Positions 7,163 to 13,668 of a stretch of DNA of 32,240 nucleotides are shown here, one piece after another. Made by a program: the position numbers and the translations under genes. Below the pieces are notes generated by a model. The model saw nothing but the letters and a program-made list of their open reading frames with translations, was not told the DNA's origin and did not search any database. This stretch comes from a virus. The stretch covers positions 1 through 32,240 of the IMG/VR virus record IMGVR_UViG_3300048928_000149, one strand, 5' to 3'. Within the stretch, counting starts at the first letter, position 1, and each line of letters opens with the position of its first letter.

Positions 7163-7740
7163 CGGTTGAATTTCCTGTTTCGGTTCTGTTCGAAGTCGTC
7201 GGCCCACCGGCAATTACCTGGCTCGTAGCCCTTGTCTCCGTCGATGCGATCAATTGACGTCTTGTTTGGAGGCCTGCGCCCCATGTCTTCGAGGAAGGCG
7301 GAAAAGTCGTTCACCCAACGGTCGCAGACTTTGATGCCTCGGCCGCCGTAGAGGTGATATTTCGGGAAGTTCGGATTATTGCAGCGAGCTTTCATTGATG
7401 CCCACGTCGTGTATTCCACGGTGTGAGCTGCAGCCTCTCCGTGGGTGGTCATCTCTACATTCCGCGCCACGGTGACTTCGCTCTGGCGGCATCCGCATGA
7501 AGTTGTTCTACCGCCAAGAAGCGCCGTCGATTCTACGATAGCGTAACCGCCGCAGTCACAATTGCAGAGCCAGTATCGGCGTGTCAGCCTCGGCCTTTTC
7601 TGCGAAGAACAGGCGTAGGTCTGCACGAACAGGCGACCAAAACGCATCCACTGAAGGTCCCTAAAGCCTGGATGGGTCGGGAAACTGAAAGATGTCACCT
7701 GAATGCGGCATGCAGCACGAAGATTTCGGGTCAATTCCAT
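7159..7740 (-). CDS. HNH-type phage protein with zinc-ribbon N-half
   Basis: 193 aa from ATG 7740 (GGAGG upstream). The N-half has CNCDCGG (59-65) and SCGC (81-84), a likely zinc ribbon. The C-half carries the pattern TTWASMKARCNNP, YGGRGIKVCDRW, SIDRIDGDKGYEPGNCRWA (162-180). This matches a widespread phage family related to HNH and AP2-linked homing nucleases. It sits between the exonuclease and RecT genes, splitting a pair that is usually adjacent, as a free-standing mobile nuclease would. Confidence 0.75.
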   Translation of the reverse strand: MELTRNLRAACRIQVTSFSFPTHPGFRDLQWMRFGRLFVQTYACSSQKRPRLTRRYWLCNCDCGGYAIVESTALLGGRTTSCGCRQSEVTVARNVEMTTHGEAAAHTVEYTTWASMKARCNNPNFPKYHLYGGRGIKVCDRWVNDFSAFLEDMGRRPPNKTSIDRIDGDKGYEPGNCRWADDFEQNRNRKFNR

Positions 7741-8741
7741 CACGCTGCCTCCAGTTCAATCTTGATGCGGGTCTTTGCCCATCCGGGCATCTCGGCGTAG
7801 GAAATGGCCTTGTCGAAGCCGTCGTATCCCGGCCAGTCGTTGCGCTTCAGGCACTCGTTGACGGTCGCTATGGCTTTGCGGGCGAGCGCTTCCCCGAGGT
7901 CGATGTCCTCGTCTTTCAGCTGCATCACGCGCACGTCATAGGGTGGTGACTTCTCGACAAACACGAAGGTGAAGCTGGAGAAGGCGTCGGCGCCGAGGAT
8001 TTCCCGAACAACCATGCGGAGCAGCCCGGCCTGAACATGATAGCCGTGGGAATAGATCGCCTTGGACAGGCTTTCGTCATCCACGCTGGCGGCTGTCTTC
8101 AAGTCGACAAAGTCGCCGCTGTCGTTCGGCACCACATCCGGCCGCGCCTTCAGCCAGATATCGCCGTGTTTGCAGAAGATGCTGCGCTCGATGCGACCGT
8201 TCAGAATTCCGAGGCGGATCGCCTCCTTGCTCTGGAGCGAGTTGGCGATGTGGCGGATATGCGAGATATCGGTGTCGGTGATGACGACGCGGCCGGCATT
8301 CTTCTGATCGGCAAGCCATTTCTTGCACCAGTTGGAATTGCCGCTCCAAGGCTTTTCGTTGCCTTTGTCGTCTGGGTATTTCTCGGGGCGCAGGACATAG
8401 CGCTCTTTGAAGCCTTCTTCGCCCAGCAGCAGCATATGAGCCGCCTTGCCGAACTCCAGGCTATCCTTCTCCGGCTTCTCGAAAGGATTGGGGTTGTAAG
8501 GCGAAAAGCCCCAATATTCGGACGGACGCTTGAGCACGGCGCGGAGGCCAGAGCTTGAGATAGAGAAGCCGTCAAACAGTTCGGTGTCGCTATGGTAGGT
8601 CTCAATAGGTACGCCGCTGTAGACCGCACCCAGCTTGATTTGCGAGCCATCCCACTTTCGATCCCGGCGAAGCCCGCCGAGCATCTTTCCAGCAATGCCG
8701 CCGATCGCTTTGAACTTGTCCTGGTCGACTATCTTTTCCAT
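7740..8741 (-). CDS. PD-(D/E)XK exonuclease, RecE/exonuclease VIII-like
   Basis: 333 aa. The core motif is clear: KARPDVVP (Pro201-Asp202), then DFVDLKT with Asp213 and Lys215, then GYHVQAG with Gln237. An N-terminal FGKAAHMLLLG helix (97-107) is typical of the DUF3799/RecE C-terminal nuclease family. It would chew double-stranded DNA ends 5'-3' to give 3' tails for the RecT-like protein. ATG 8741 lies 13 nt inside the upstream gene; AGGAG is 11 nt away, a loose spacing. Confidence 0.88.
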   Translation of the reverse strand: MEKIVDQDKFKAIGGIAGKMLGGLRRDRKWDGSQIKLGAVYSGVPIETYHSDTELFDGFSISSSGLRAVLKRPSEYWGFSPYNPNPFEKPEKDSLEFGKAAHMLLLGEEGFKERYVLRPEKYPDDKGNEKPWSGNSNWCKKWLADQKNAGRVVITDTDISHIRHIANSLQSKEAIRLGILNGRIERSIFCKHGDIWLKARPDVVPNDSGDFVDLKTAASVDDESLSKAIYSHGYHVQAGLLRMVVREILGADAFSSFTFVFVEKSPPYDVRVMQLKDEDIDLGEALARKAIATVNECLKRNDWPGYDGFDKAISYAEMPGWAKTRIKIELEAA

Positions 8742-8974
8742 GCGACATCGATCTCCTGATTTGCCTTCGCCATCTTCCGATCTGCCGGCATGCCGAAGTG
8801 CAGAAACGAGGCTGAAATGATCCCCAGAGTTAGAAGCCCTGTGATGAGGCGGGTGACACCCTTGCGAAGGTCTGCCATCGACTGGTCGATCTGCTTTTCG
8901 CAATTGCGGAGCCGGATGATGATCTCGGTCGGGTCATCCGCTTCTTGTGTGTTGGTGGTGGAGAAAGGGGGCAT
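8729..8974 (-). CDS. Small single-pass membrane protein
   Basis: 81 aa. A cytoplasmic-looking N-terminal helix (EIIIRLRNCEKQIDQSMADLRKGV) is followed by one hydrophobic segment (about 43-61, LITGLLTLGIISASFLHFG) and a short polar tail. The ATG at 8974 has AAAGG upstream. Function unknown; an accessory early membrane protein. Confidence 0.65.
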   Translation of the reverse strand: MPPFSTTNTQEADDPTEIIIRLRNCEKQIDQSMADLRKGVTRLITGLLTLGIISASFLHFGMPADRKMAKANQEIDVAWKR

Positions 8975-9210
8975 CAGGAACGGCCTTTCGAAGCATAGAG
9001 CGACAGACGTTCTTCGACGCCCTGAACCAAACCTTCATTGAGCATGCCCGCAGCCTTGCGCGGGTCTCCCATAAGCATGAGCAACAGTGATGCGATGGCA
9101 TGTTCAGCGGTGACAAGGATTTCTGATTGCTTGGCAATAGGGTCGCGACCGTCGATAATCGCTTTGACCGCCTGAATTGCGCATAGGGTGTCTTGCTGGT
9201 TTCTACCCAT
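8974..9210 (-). CDS. Hypothetical protein (78 aa)
   Basis: Helical, MGRNQQDTLCAIQAVKAIIDG... It has a hydrophobic helix AIASLLLMLMG that could be buried. The ATG at 9210 overlaps the upstream stop (TGATG), and its own stop overlaps the next gene in the same way. No family recognised. Confidence 0.65.
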   Translation of the reverse strand: MGRNQQDTLCAIQAVKAIIDGRDPIAKQSEILVTAEHAIASLLLMLMGDPRKAAGMLNEGLVQGVEERLSLYASKGRS

Positions 9211-9635
9211 CACGCACCAGCCTCTGCCGGAACGTCCAGCGTCTCAAGCATCGCCTGCATGGCAGCGATTTCGCTTTCCGCTTTATTGCGCAGCGATGAA
9301 GCTTCCTTCTCCATGATCTCGGCCATGGTCTGGAAGATGAGTTTCTGGTGCTTGTTCAGGGCCGCAATGAAAGCTGCATTCACTGCCTTTTCGTCACTCA
9401 CCGACAACTGGCTATATACAGACGAACTGCCGTACTGACCGGCATAGGCGTAAAACCACACGGTGGTCTTGAACGAGTTGTATTCGCTGCTGTGGCCAAT
9501 GTTGAAGCCAAAGTTCTGCTTGTCGTGGTGCTTCTTGTCGGCAAAGGACTTTGCGAACCATTCATGGAAGCCGCCGATCTTCGCGGCATCACTCTTCAAT
9601 GTTTTGATTTTCTGAATTGCTGCTGTATCTGCCAT
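9210..9635 (-). CDS. Hypothetical protein (141 aa)
   Basis: 141 aa with AGGAA before ATG 9635. The middle is rich in aromatic and Ser residues (SSEYNSFKTTVWFYAYAGQYGSSS), which suggests a beta-sheet. The C-terminus is a long charged helix (MAEIMEKEASSLRNKAESEIAAMQAML). Not recognised. Confidence 0.65.
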   Translation of the reverse strand: MADTAAIQKIKTLKSDAAKIGGFHEWFAKSFADKKHHDKQNFGFNIGHSSEYNSFKTTVWFYAYAGQYGSSSVYSQLSVSDEKAVNAAFIAALNKHQKLIFQTMAEIMEKEASSLRNKAESEIAAMQAMLETLDVPAEAGA

Positions 9636-9686
9636 TGTTCCTGCCCTTTAATGCGCGGGTACTCTGTACACAGCCCGCTGGTGGGT

Positions 9687-9890
9687 TCAGTTGGTGGATG
9701 GGGTGTTGGCGCGTGGAAGCGTACCCATGAGGTAGCAATTCCAATTCAGGCTCGCCTTTTCCCAGAAAGTGCGCGCTTCCGTTTCGTCATCGAAGACCGC
9801 TAAATCCATCTGAGGGTCATCGAAAAGAACGATAAACTGCCTCTTTGGTTGGTCGGACGGCTGGCACCAAACCTCTTGATGATCAGCCAT
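9687..9890 (-). CDS. Small hypothetical protein (67 aa)
   Basis: Starts MADHQEVWCQPSDQPKRQFI at ATG 9890, overlapping the upstream stop by 8 nt. The SD is weak, so expression may rely on coupling. An FIVLFDDPQMDLAVFDDETEARTFW stretch looks like a strand-helix unit. No known family. Confidence 0.55.
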   Translation of the reverse strand: MADHQEVWCQPSDQPKRQFIVLFDDPQMDLAVFDDETEARTFWEKASLNWNCYLMGTLPRANTPSTN

Positions 9891-10125
9891 TTGACTTAAC
9901 CCGCAGGTCTTGGCCAAAGCCGGGGCCGACAAAGTCGATAGCCCTCTGAGCATCACCGCTGAGGGTGATCGTCTCGCCTTCCATGGCGCGCTTGTGGAGG
10001 TACTGGTAAGTCCTGAGTGCCTGCCGGATAACGGCGGTCTTGGACATCTGATGCTCAAGGCATAGCTGCTCAAGAACCTGCATTTCCACAGGCGATAGGT
10101 TGAGCGTCATAGTGGGTCCGCTCAT
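9883..10125 (-). CDS. Ribbon-helix-helix DNA-binding protein
   Basis: 80 aa from ATG 10125 (GGGAG upstream). TMTLNLSPVEMQVLEQLCLEHQMSKTAVIRQALRTY has the Arc/CopG layout: a short beta strand, helix, turn with S-K-T, second helix. Such proteins bind operator DNA as dimers. It is likely an early-operon regulator; its target is unknown. Confidence 0.7.
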   Translation of the reverse strand: MSGPTMTLNLSPVEMQVLEQLCLEHQMSKTAVIRQALRTYQYLHKRAMEGETITLSGDAQRAIDFVGPGFGQDLRVKSNG

Positions 10126-10126
10126 C

Positions 10127-10459
10127 TTACTCTCCCGTTGGGGTGTGAGGGGTGGAGAGGCGGTCGAGGCGTTCAATCTCAGCGATGATGAGGGCCGCAG
10201 ATCGAACCAAGTCGCGACGACGATCCTTTGGCGTCCACCAGCCCCATCCCCACGCTTTCGGCCAAATGAATTGAACGACGGCCATCAGGCGATCATCCTT
10301 GCCGCGTTGGTCTTCCGGCACTGCGCCGGACACTGCATAGCAAGCTCCCGCAAACGCGATTTCACCAAAGGTGTGCTGATCATCGTGATCGTGGTCGAAA
10401 CCTTCCTCAACGATTTGCCTTTGGCGTTCCAAAAGAACGTCTTCGACTGCCTTGCTCAT
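10127..10459 (-). CDS. Phage protein of the HDD...WxPKDRRRDLVRxAALIIAEIERLDR family
   Basis: 110 aa. It starts with the helix VLLERQRQIVEEG, then HDHDDQHT, GACYA, and the strongly conserved WGWWTPKDRRRDLVRSAALIIAEIERLDR. The same layout forms the C-terminal domain of the Lar-like protein at 2483-3556. The family is common in proteobacterial phages; its function is not established to my knowledge. Acidic HDD and E residues could bind a metal. GGGAAG precedes ATG 10459. Confidence 0.75.
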   Translation of the reverse strand: MSKAVEDVLLERQRQIVEEGFDHDHDDQHTFGEIAFAGACYAVSGAVPEDQRGKDDRLMAVVQFIWPKAWGWGWWTPKDRRRDLVRSAALIIAEIERLDRLSTPHTPTGE

Positions 10460-10498
10460 ATTCTTCCCATCCCTTGTTTGAAGCCTTGGATTGCGGGG

Positions 10499-10735
10499 CT
10501 ACATGCTCTCGCTGCACGGATAGATGCGGAAATGCGATGTGTTGAAGTGGTCGATGGATTCGGCATTATCGCCGTCGCCGTCGCGCTCAAAAGCTGAGTC
10601 ACGTGCGCCTTTGCGGTTCATCTGAATGTGGCTGTTGTGGACCTGAACCTCGACATCCACGGGCATTGCGTTCAGAAGCCGATACAGCTTGTTGAACCAC
10701 GCCTTTTCGCTGGTGGTCATCTCGCTCATCGCCAT
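10499..10735 (-). CDS. Hypothetical protein (78 aa)
   Basis: MAMSEMTTSEKAWFNKLYRLLNAMPVDVEVQVHNSHIQMNRKG... has a helix then a beta hairpin. The start at 10735 overlaps the upstream stop (TGATG); the SD is weak. Not recognised. Confidence 0.6.
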   Translation of the reverse strand: MAMSEMTTSEKAWFNKLYRLLNAMPVDVEVQVHNSHIQMNRKGARDSAFERDGDGDNAESIDHFNTSHFRIYPCSESM

Positions 10736-11022
10736 CACTCGGCCGCCACCAGATCGCGCTGTGCAATATTGGCACCGCGTACGATGGGGTTGATGTCGAT
10801 CCGCGAAGGCAGAACGATCTCGCCGGGGCGTGCATGGCGCTGGAACTCAAACACCTCGCCGCCGTACCGAAGCGCGTCTGCATCGGCTTCCTCAACGTCG
10901 TCGTATTCGAAGGCGTCATCCGGGTTAGAGGTCCATTCCATCCCGTCACCGAACTGGCACAGGTAAATCGACTTGCCGCTGCGGGTATGCATTTCGACGT
11001 TGAAGCGCGTTACCATTGCCAT
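10735..11022 (-). CDS. Hypothetical protein (95 aa)
   Basis: 95 aa from ATG 11022 with GAGG 8 nt upstream; ATG 11016 is an alternative. It is an acidic protein with strands (RFNVEMHTRSGKSIYLCQF) and an acidic helix (EYDDVEEADADALRY). No family. Confidence 0.6.
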   Translation of the reverse strand: MAMVTRFNVEMHTRSGKSIYLCQFGDGMEWTSNPDDAFEYDDVEEADADALRYGGEVFEFQRHARPGEIVLPSRIDINPIVRGANIAQRDLVAAE

Positions 11023-11057
11023 TTGCTCATCCTCAGTGGTTGAGATCGAATTGGAGA

Positions 11058-11228
11058 TCAGGCGGTGATGTTCATTCCGCAGCGGGCGTTTTCGGCGTAT
11101 TCAGCGGAAATCCGTTGATGCCGAACCGCTTCCTCAAGCTCGCCGTCGAGCAGGTAATCAAGCGCCCACTCAGCGTGCATTGCCGCCTCTTCCTGCCAGT
11201 ATTTTGCATTGAGCTTTTCGTAGAACAT
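11058..11228 (-). CDS. Small hypothetical protein (56 aa)
   Basis: Short acidic helical protein, MFYEKLNAKYWQEEAAMHAEW..., ending GMNITA. The start overlaps the upstream stop (TGATG). Real by operon position and coding look; function unknown. Confidence 0.6.
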   Translation of the reverse strand: MFYEKLNAKYWQEEAAMHAEWALDYLLDGELEEAVRHQRISAEYAENARCGMNITA

Positions 11229-11431
11229 CACGCTGCCCTCAGAATTTCACGGCGGCAGGGATGACCGGGGTTGAAGACAGCGGCTTTCAGATCGCCGCGA
11301 CCGACGCTGATAACAACTTCCTTGCCGACGCATCCTTTGGTGCGGAGCCAGTCGATGTAGGCCTGAACGGCAGAAGCATCTGCAATCGTCTTGCTGAAAC
11401 CGTCGCAGTAGATTTTGTAAACCTTGCCCAT
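11228..11431 (-). CDS. First gene of the leftward operon, hypothetical (67 aa)
   Basis: Starts MGKVYKIYCDGFSKTIADAS at ATG 11431, chosen because GGAG lies 9 nt upstream; an ATG at 11440 is too close to that SD. It contains a YIDWLRTKG helix and an EVVISVG strand. It is closest to the left promoter, where phages often keep early takeover or antitermination proteins; no such motif (for example an Arg-rich N-like region) is visible. Confidence 0.6.
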   Translation of the reverse strand: MGKVYKIYCDGFSKTIADASAVQAYIDWLRTKGCVGKEVVISVGRGDLKAAVFNPGHPCRREILRAA

Positions 11432-11504
11432 CGTCGTCATCTCCGGTTCTTGTGGTGGCAGCGAGATCGGCGGGTGAGGCGGGTTCGTCGCTGCTGATGA
11501 CTAG

Positions 11505-11556
11505 AAATTACGTTACGACTGAAATTCAGTCAACACATAATTTCGCTTTGACTGAA
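11505..11556 (-). promoter_or_regulatory. Left promoter and operator sites (OL/PL)
   Basis: On the minus strand TTGACT (11533-11528) and TAATTT (11510-11505) are 17 nt apart, a plausible sigma-70 promoter for the leftward operon. It overlaps GACTGAAATTCAGTC (11517-11531), a palindrome made of two TGACTGAA-type half-sites. A third half-site TTGACTGAA is at 11548-11556 on the plus strand. The same half-site occurs three times at the right promoter, so the immunity repressor or Cro-like protein probably binds here. Confidence 0.75.
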
Positions 11557-11582
11557 AATTGTTTCCGGCGTAGGAATACTCC

Positions 11583-11900
11583 ATGCTCAAAACCAATGAT
11601 GACGGCCAGTCGGCCGCAGCCTTCTATGACAAGCGGCGAAAGTGGCTCGATTTCATCTGTGAGATGGACGCGCTATCGGATCGCGCATTCCGCGTCGGCT
11701 ACTGGCTGGCGAAGAGGATGAATGGTGACGACCAGTCTTGCTGGTATGGGGTCAAGGAAATCGCGAAACGGCTCTCCATGTCCGAGGACAAGGTTTTACG
11801 GGCTGTCTCTGAGCTTGAAGGTGAGGGCGTCCTGATCGTGGTCAGGGAACACCGGAAGTCGAATATCTATTATATCCGGCTACCGTTCGAATTAACCTAG
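11583..11900 (+). CDS. Winged-helix protein, replication-initiator-like
   Basis: 105 aa. Residues 20-100 look like an HTH_36-type winged helix: ALSDRAFRVGYWLAKRMN, CWYGVKEIAKRLSMSEDKVLRAVSELEGEGVLIVVREHRKSNIYYI. Such domains start phage and plasmid replication proteins. The gene is much shorter than those, ending in TAG at 11898. Past the stop, the same frame stays open for 32 more codons through two direct repeats. It is either a compact regulator or a shortened initiator. A promoter from the TTGACT at 11548 (spacing 17 to TAGGAA) is possible. Confidence 0.7.
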   Translation: MLKTNDDGQSAAAFYDKRRKWLDFICEMDALSDRAFRVGYWLAKRMNGDDQSCWYGVKEIAKRLSMSEDKVLRAVSELEGEGVLIVVREHRKSNIYYIRLPFELT

Positions 11901-11943
11901 GGTCGCAAATCTGCGGGTCAATTGGGTCGCAAATCTGCGGGTC
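11900..11943. repeat. Two 20-bp direct repeats
   Basis: Two exact 20-bp copies, at 11900-11919 and 11924-11943, repeat with a 24-bp period. Each contains the small palindrome CGCA-AATC-TGCG. They follow a replication-initiator-like gene and lead into AT-rich DNA, as iterons of an origin would. They could equally be the decayed 3' end of that gene, since they encode RKSAG repeats in its frame. Confidence 0.7.
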
Positions 11944-12162
11944 CAATCTATAAAGCTGAATTTCTAAAGGGTTATTTGTTTATAAGGTTCTTGCTCTGAG
12001 GGTAATTGGTAGAAACGGGAGCAAGGCAATCATTCCTAGAAAAAAGATCGTTCCCGAATCAATGCTTTGTCGTCAGTCGACCCGAATCCGAGAGCGCGCC
12101 GCTTGAATTAGTGATCGCTTTTGTTCACTATTAGTTCTTGGTAATGGGTGGTGGAGCAATCT
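11944..12162. other. AT-richer intergenic stretch
   Basis: No gene seen. It starts AT-rich (11944-11990). It holds an inverted repeat TAGTGA (12109-12114) / TCACTA (12125-12130) with a 10-nt spacer, which could be an operator or weak hairpin just before the next gene. No clear sigma-70 promoter pair was identified by eye. Confidence 0.4.
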
Positions 12163-12414
12163 ATGTCTCGCATTTACGATCGGATTCGAAGAACGTACAA
12201 AACCCGGAATGACGAGATCATTGCCGGGCTGATCGAATCCGCAGGCGCTCAGCAGCCACCAGCGCCGGAGGTCGTCATCAGAAGGAAGGCGACCGAGATT
12301 TCAGCAATCATGGCGTCGATTCACGGCGGCGACTGGCGGGTAGAGATTGATCACCAGTCTGGCTTTGTTCTGATTGCTCCTCGACCGGCTCGTGAGCAAC
12401 GAACCTCCCGATGA
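12163..12414 (+). CDS. Small conserved phage protein, overlaps repressor tail
   Basis: 83 aa from ATG 12163 with GGAG 6 nt upstream (GTG 12148 is possible but lacks an SD). It begins MSRIYDRIRRTYKTRND and contains IMASIHGGDWRVEIDHQSGFVLIAPR, a stretch of a kind I have seen in other alphaproteobacterial phage proteins. Its last 107 nt run antisense to the 3' end of the repressor gene, so the two converge and overlap. Confidence 0.6.
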   Translation: MSRIYDRIRRTYKTRNDEIIAGLIESAGAQQPPAPEVVIRRKATEISAIMASIHGGDWRVEIDHQSGFVLIAPRPAREQRTSR

Positions 12415-12787
12415 TATCGATCGCCAGCCCCAGCTGCGTGTGGTCCACACCGAATGCCAGCAACGCCGAGCGCAGCGCGCGCGCCGCTCTTTCCGTATCC
12501 GGGTCTCTGCCCTCTTGAAGCGGATTGACCGCGATTAGCTCCCATGGCTCGCATCTGAGCGCAGGAGCAATCGCCTCAAGCGTAACCTGGCTGTAGCCCT
12601 GCTTACCATTCACAAGCTGATTGATTGACGAGGTCGCATAGCCTGCCTCTGCCGCAAGCTGTTCCTGCGTCATGTCGCGGTGCTTCATCCACTCCGAGAT
12701 GAAGTGGCCCTTGCGCCCATTTTCCGTGTTCAGTTTCCGCCTTGTGCCCATCCTCAGAATGTCGCCCATCCAGAAAATGCATTCCAT
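12308..12787 (-). CDS. XRE-family immunity repressor (CI-like)
   Basis: Up to 159 aa. It has an HTH at about 38-62 (MTQEQLAAEAGYATSSINQLVNGKQGYS) followed by TLEAIAPALRCEPWELI, a classic Cro/CI fold. The C-terminal part (ERAARALRSALLAFG...) is a helical tail, not a LexA/S24 self-cleaving domain, so induction is probably not by RecA-driven autocleavage. The start is unsure: ATG 12787 has no clear SD and may be leaderless; ATG 12769 and 12751 are alternatives. It faces the Cro-like gene across the operator array. Confidence 0.85.
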   Translation of the reverse strand: MECIFWMGDILRMGTRRKLNTENGRKGHFISEWMKHRDMTQEQLAAEAGYATSSINQLVNGKQGYSQVTLEAIAPALRCEPWELIAVNPLQEGRDPDTERAARALRSALLAFGVDHTQLGLAIDIIGRFVAHEPVEEQSEQSQTGDQSLPASRRRESTP

Positions 12788-12792
12788 AGCGT

Positions 12793-12835
12793 TTGACTGA
12801 AAGTTTTCGCTTGACTGAAATTCGTTTTGACTGAA
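12793..12835 (+). promoter_or_regulatory. Right operator array and promoter (OR/PR)
   Basis: Three exact copies of TTGACTGAA at 12793-12801, 12811-12819 and 12827-12835, in direct orientation with 18 and 16 bp periods. TTGACT of the first copy is also a good -35, with TGAAAT 17 nt later at 12816-12821 as -10. A repressor bound to any copy would cover this promoter. The copies match those at the left promoter. Confidence 0.8.
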
Positions 12836-12844
12836 TATGGGGGT

Positions 12845-13063
12845 ATGAAAAAGCTAATCGAGTTCTTCAAAGCAAATCGCGGGACGCAGAAGAAGCTGGC
12901 CGAGCATCTCGGTCTGCAGCCTTCGACGGTATCGCAATGGAAATCGGTTCCCCCGGAATACGTGCCGGAGGTGTCGGAGTTCACCGGGATTTCTCGCGAG
13001 GAACTCATCCCCGAAGTTTTCCGACCCGCTCGTGAAGCGCAAGCGCAGGAGCCAGCGGCATGA
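12845..13063 (+). CDS. Cro/YdaS-like regulator
   Basis: 72 aa from ATG 12845, with GGGGG just before it. IEFFKANRGTQKKLAEHLGLQPSTVSQWKS is an HTH of the YdaS/Cro type, followed by VPPEYVPEVSEFTGISREEL, the usual second half of the family. It is the first gene of the rightward operon and would oppose the CI-like repressor at the TTGACTGAA sites. It overlaps the next gene by 4 nt. Confidence 0.85.
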   Translation: MKKLIEFFKANRGTQKKLAEHLGLQPSTVSQWKSVPPEYVPEVSEFTGISREELIPEVFRPAREAQAQEPAA

Positions 13064-13668
13064 CGACCAAGGGGAAAAATATCTACTTCATTCGCCCGGT
13101 CGGGATGACCGGACCAATCAAGATCGGTTGCTCGACATGCGTGGATGAGCGCCTTGATGCACTCGCGACGTGGTCTCCGTTCAAGCTCGAAGTCATCTAC
13201 ACGGAACCCGGAAACTATAGTCTCGAGAAGCAAATTCATGAGGTCTTTGCCGACTATCACTCGCACCGCGAATGGTTTCACCCGGGCGAAAGGCTTCTGG
13301 TGGCTGTTGGAAAGCTGTTGGATGGCGAGACAATCTCCACGGCGATCAACCTCGCAGACTATCGCGGCACTATCCGCAATGTGACGAGGAAGCCGAGAAA
13401 GCCAATTCCTGATTTCCAGAAAGAGCTGAAAAGCTACGAGTTCCAATTGATATGGGCTGAGAGGAAGGCTGAGCAGGCCACTGGAAACAATCTCAAAAAG
13501 CCAAGTGATGTCTACGCGATCCTCGAAAGGTGGAAGGGTAGCCACGCGAAGAAGCACACAGACGCCGTTCGACCGACGGAAGCTGAATTTGACAGGTTGC
13601 ATGAGGTTATCCGCGATCCGGTATCTCATTTTGTCCTCATCGGAACACGGCAGCAGGTGGCAGCATGA
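13060..13668 (+). CDS. GIY-YIG nuclease-like protein (MUG113/T5orf172 type)
   Basis: 202 aa, AGGAG 8 nt before the ATG. The N-terminus (8-80) has the family layout: IYFIRPVGMTGPIKIGCS, ERLDALATWSP, LEVIY, LEKQIHEVFADYHSHREWFHPG. This is the short GIY-YIG-type domain seen in T5orf172 proteins; the canonical Tyr pair is partly changed (YF..KIG), so catalysis is uncertain. The C-terminal half is basic and helical. It acts early, right after the Cro-like gene. Confidence 0.75.
   Translation: MTTKGKNIYFIRPVGMTGPIKIGCSTCVDERLDALATWSPFKLEVIYTEPGNYSLEKQIHEVFADYHSHREWFHPGERLLVAVGKLLDGETISTAINLADYRGTIRNVTRKPRKPIPDFQKELKSYEFQLIWAERKAEQATGNNLKKPSDVYAILERWKGSHAKKHTDAVRPTEAEFDRLHEVIRDPVSHFVLIGTRQQVAA

Noticed and set aside
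11900-11943. CRISPR array
   Set aside because: Only two repeats of 20 bp with a 4-bp spacer; far too short and no cas genes.
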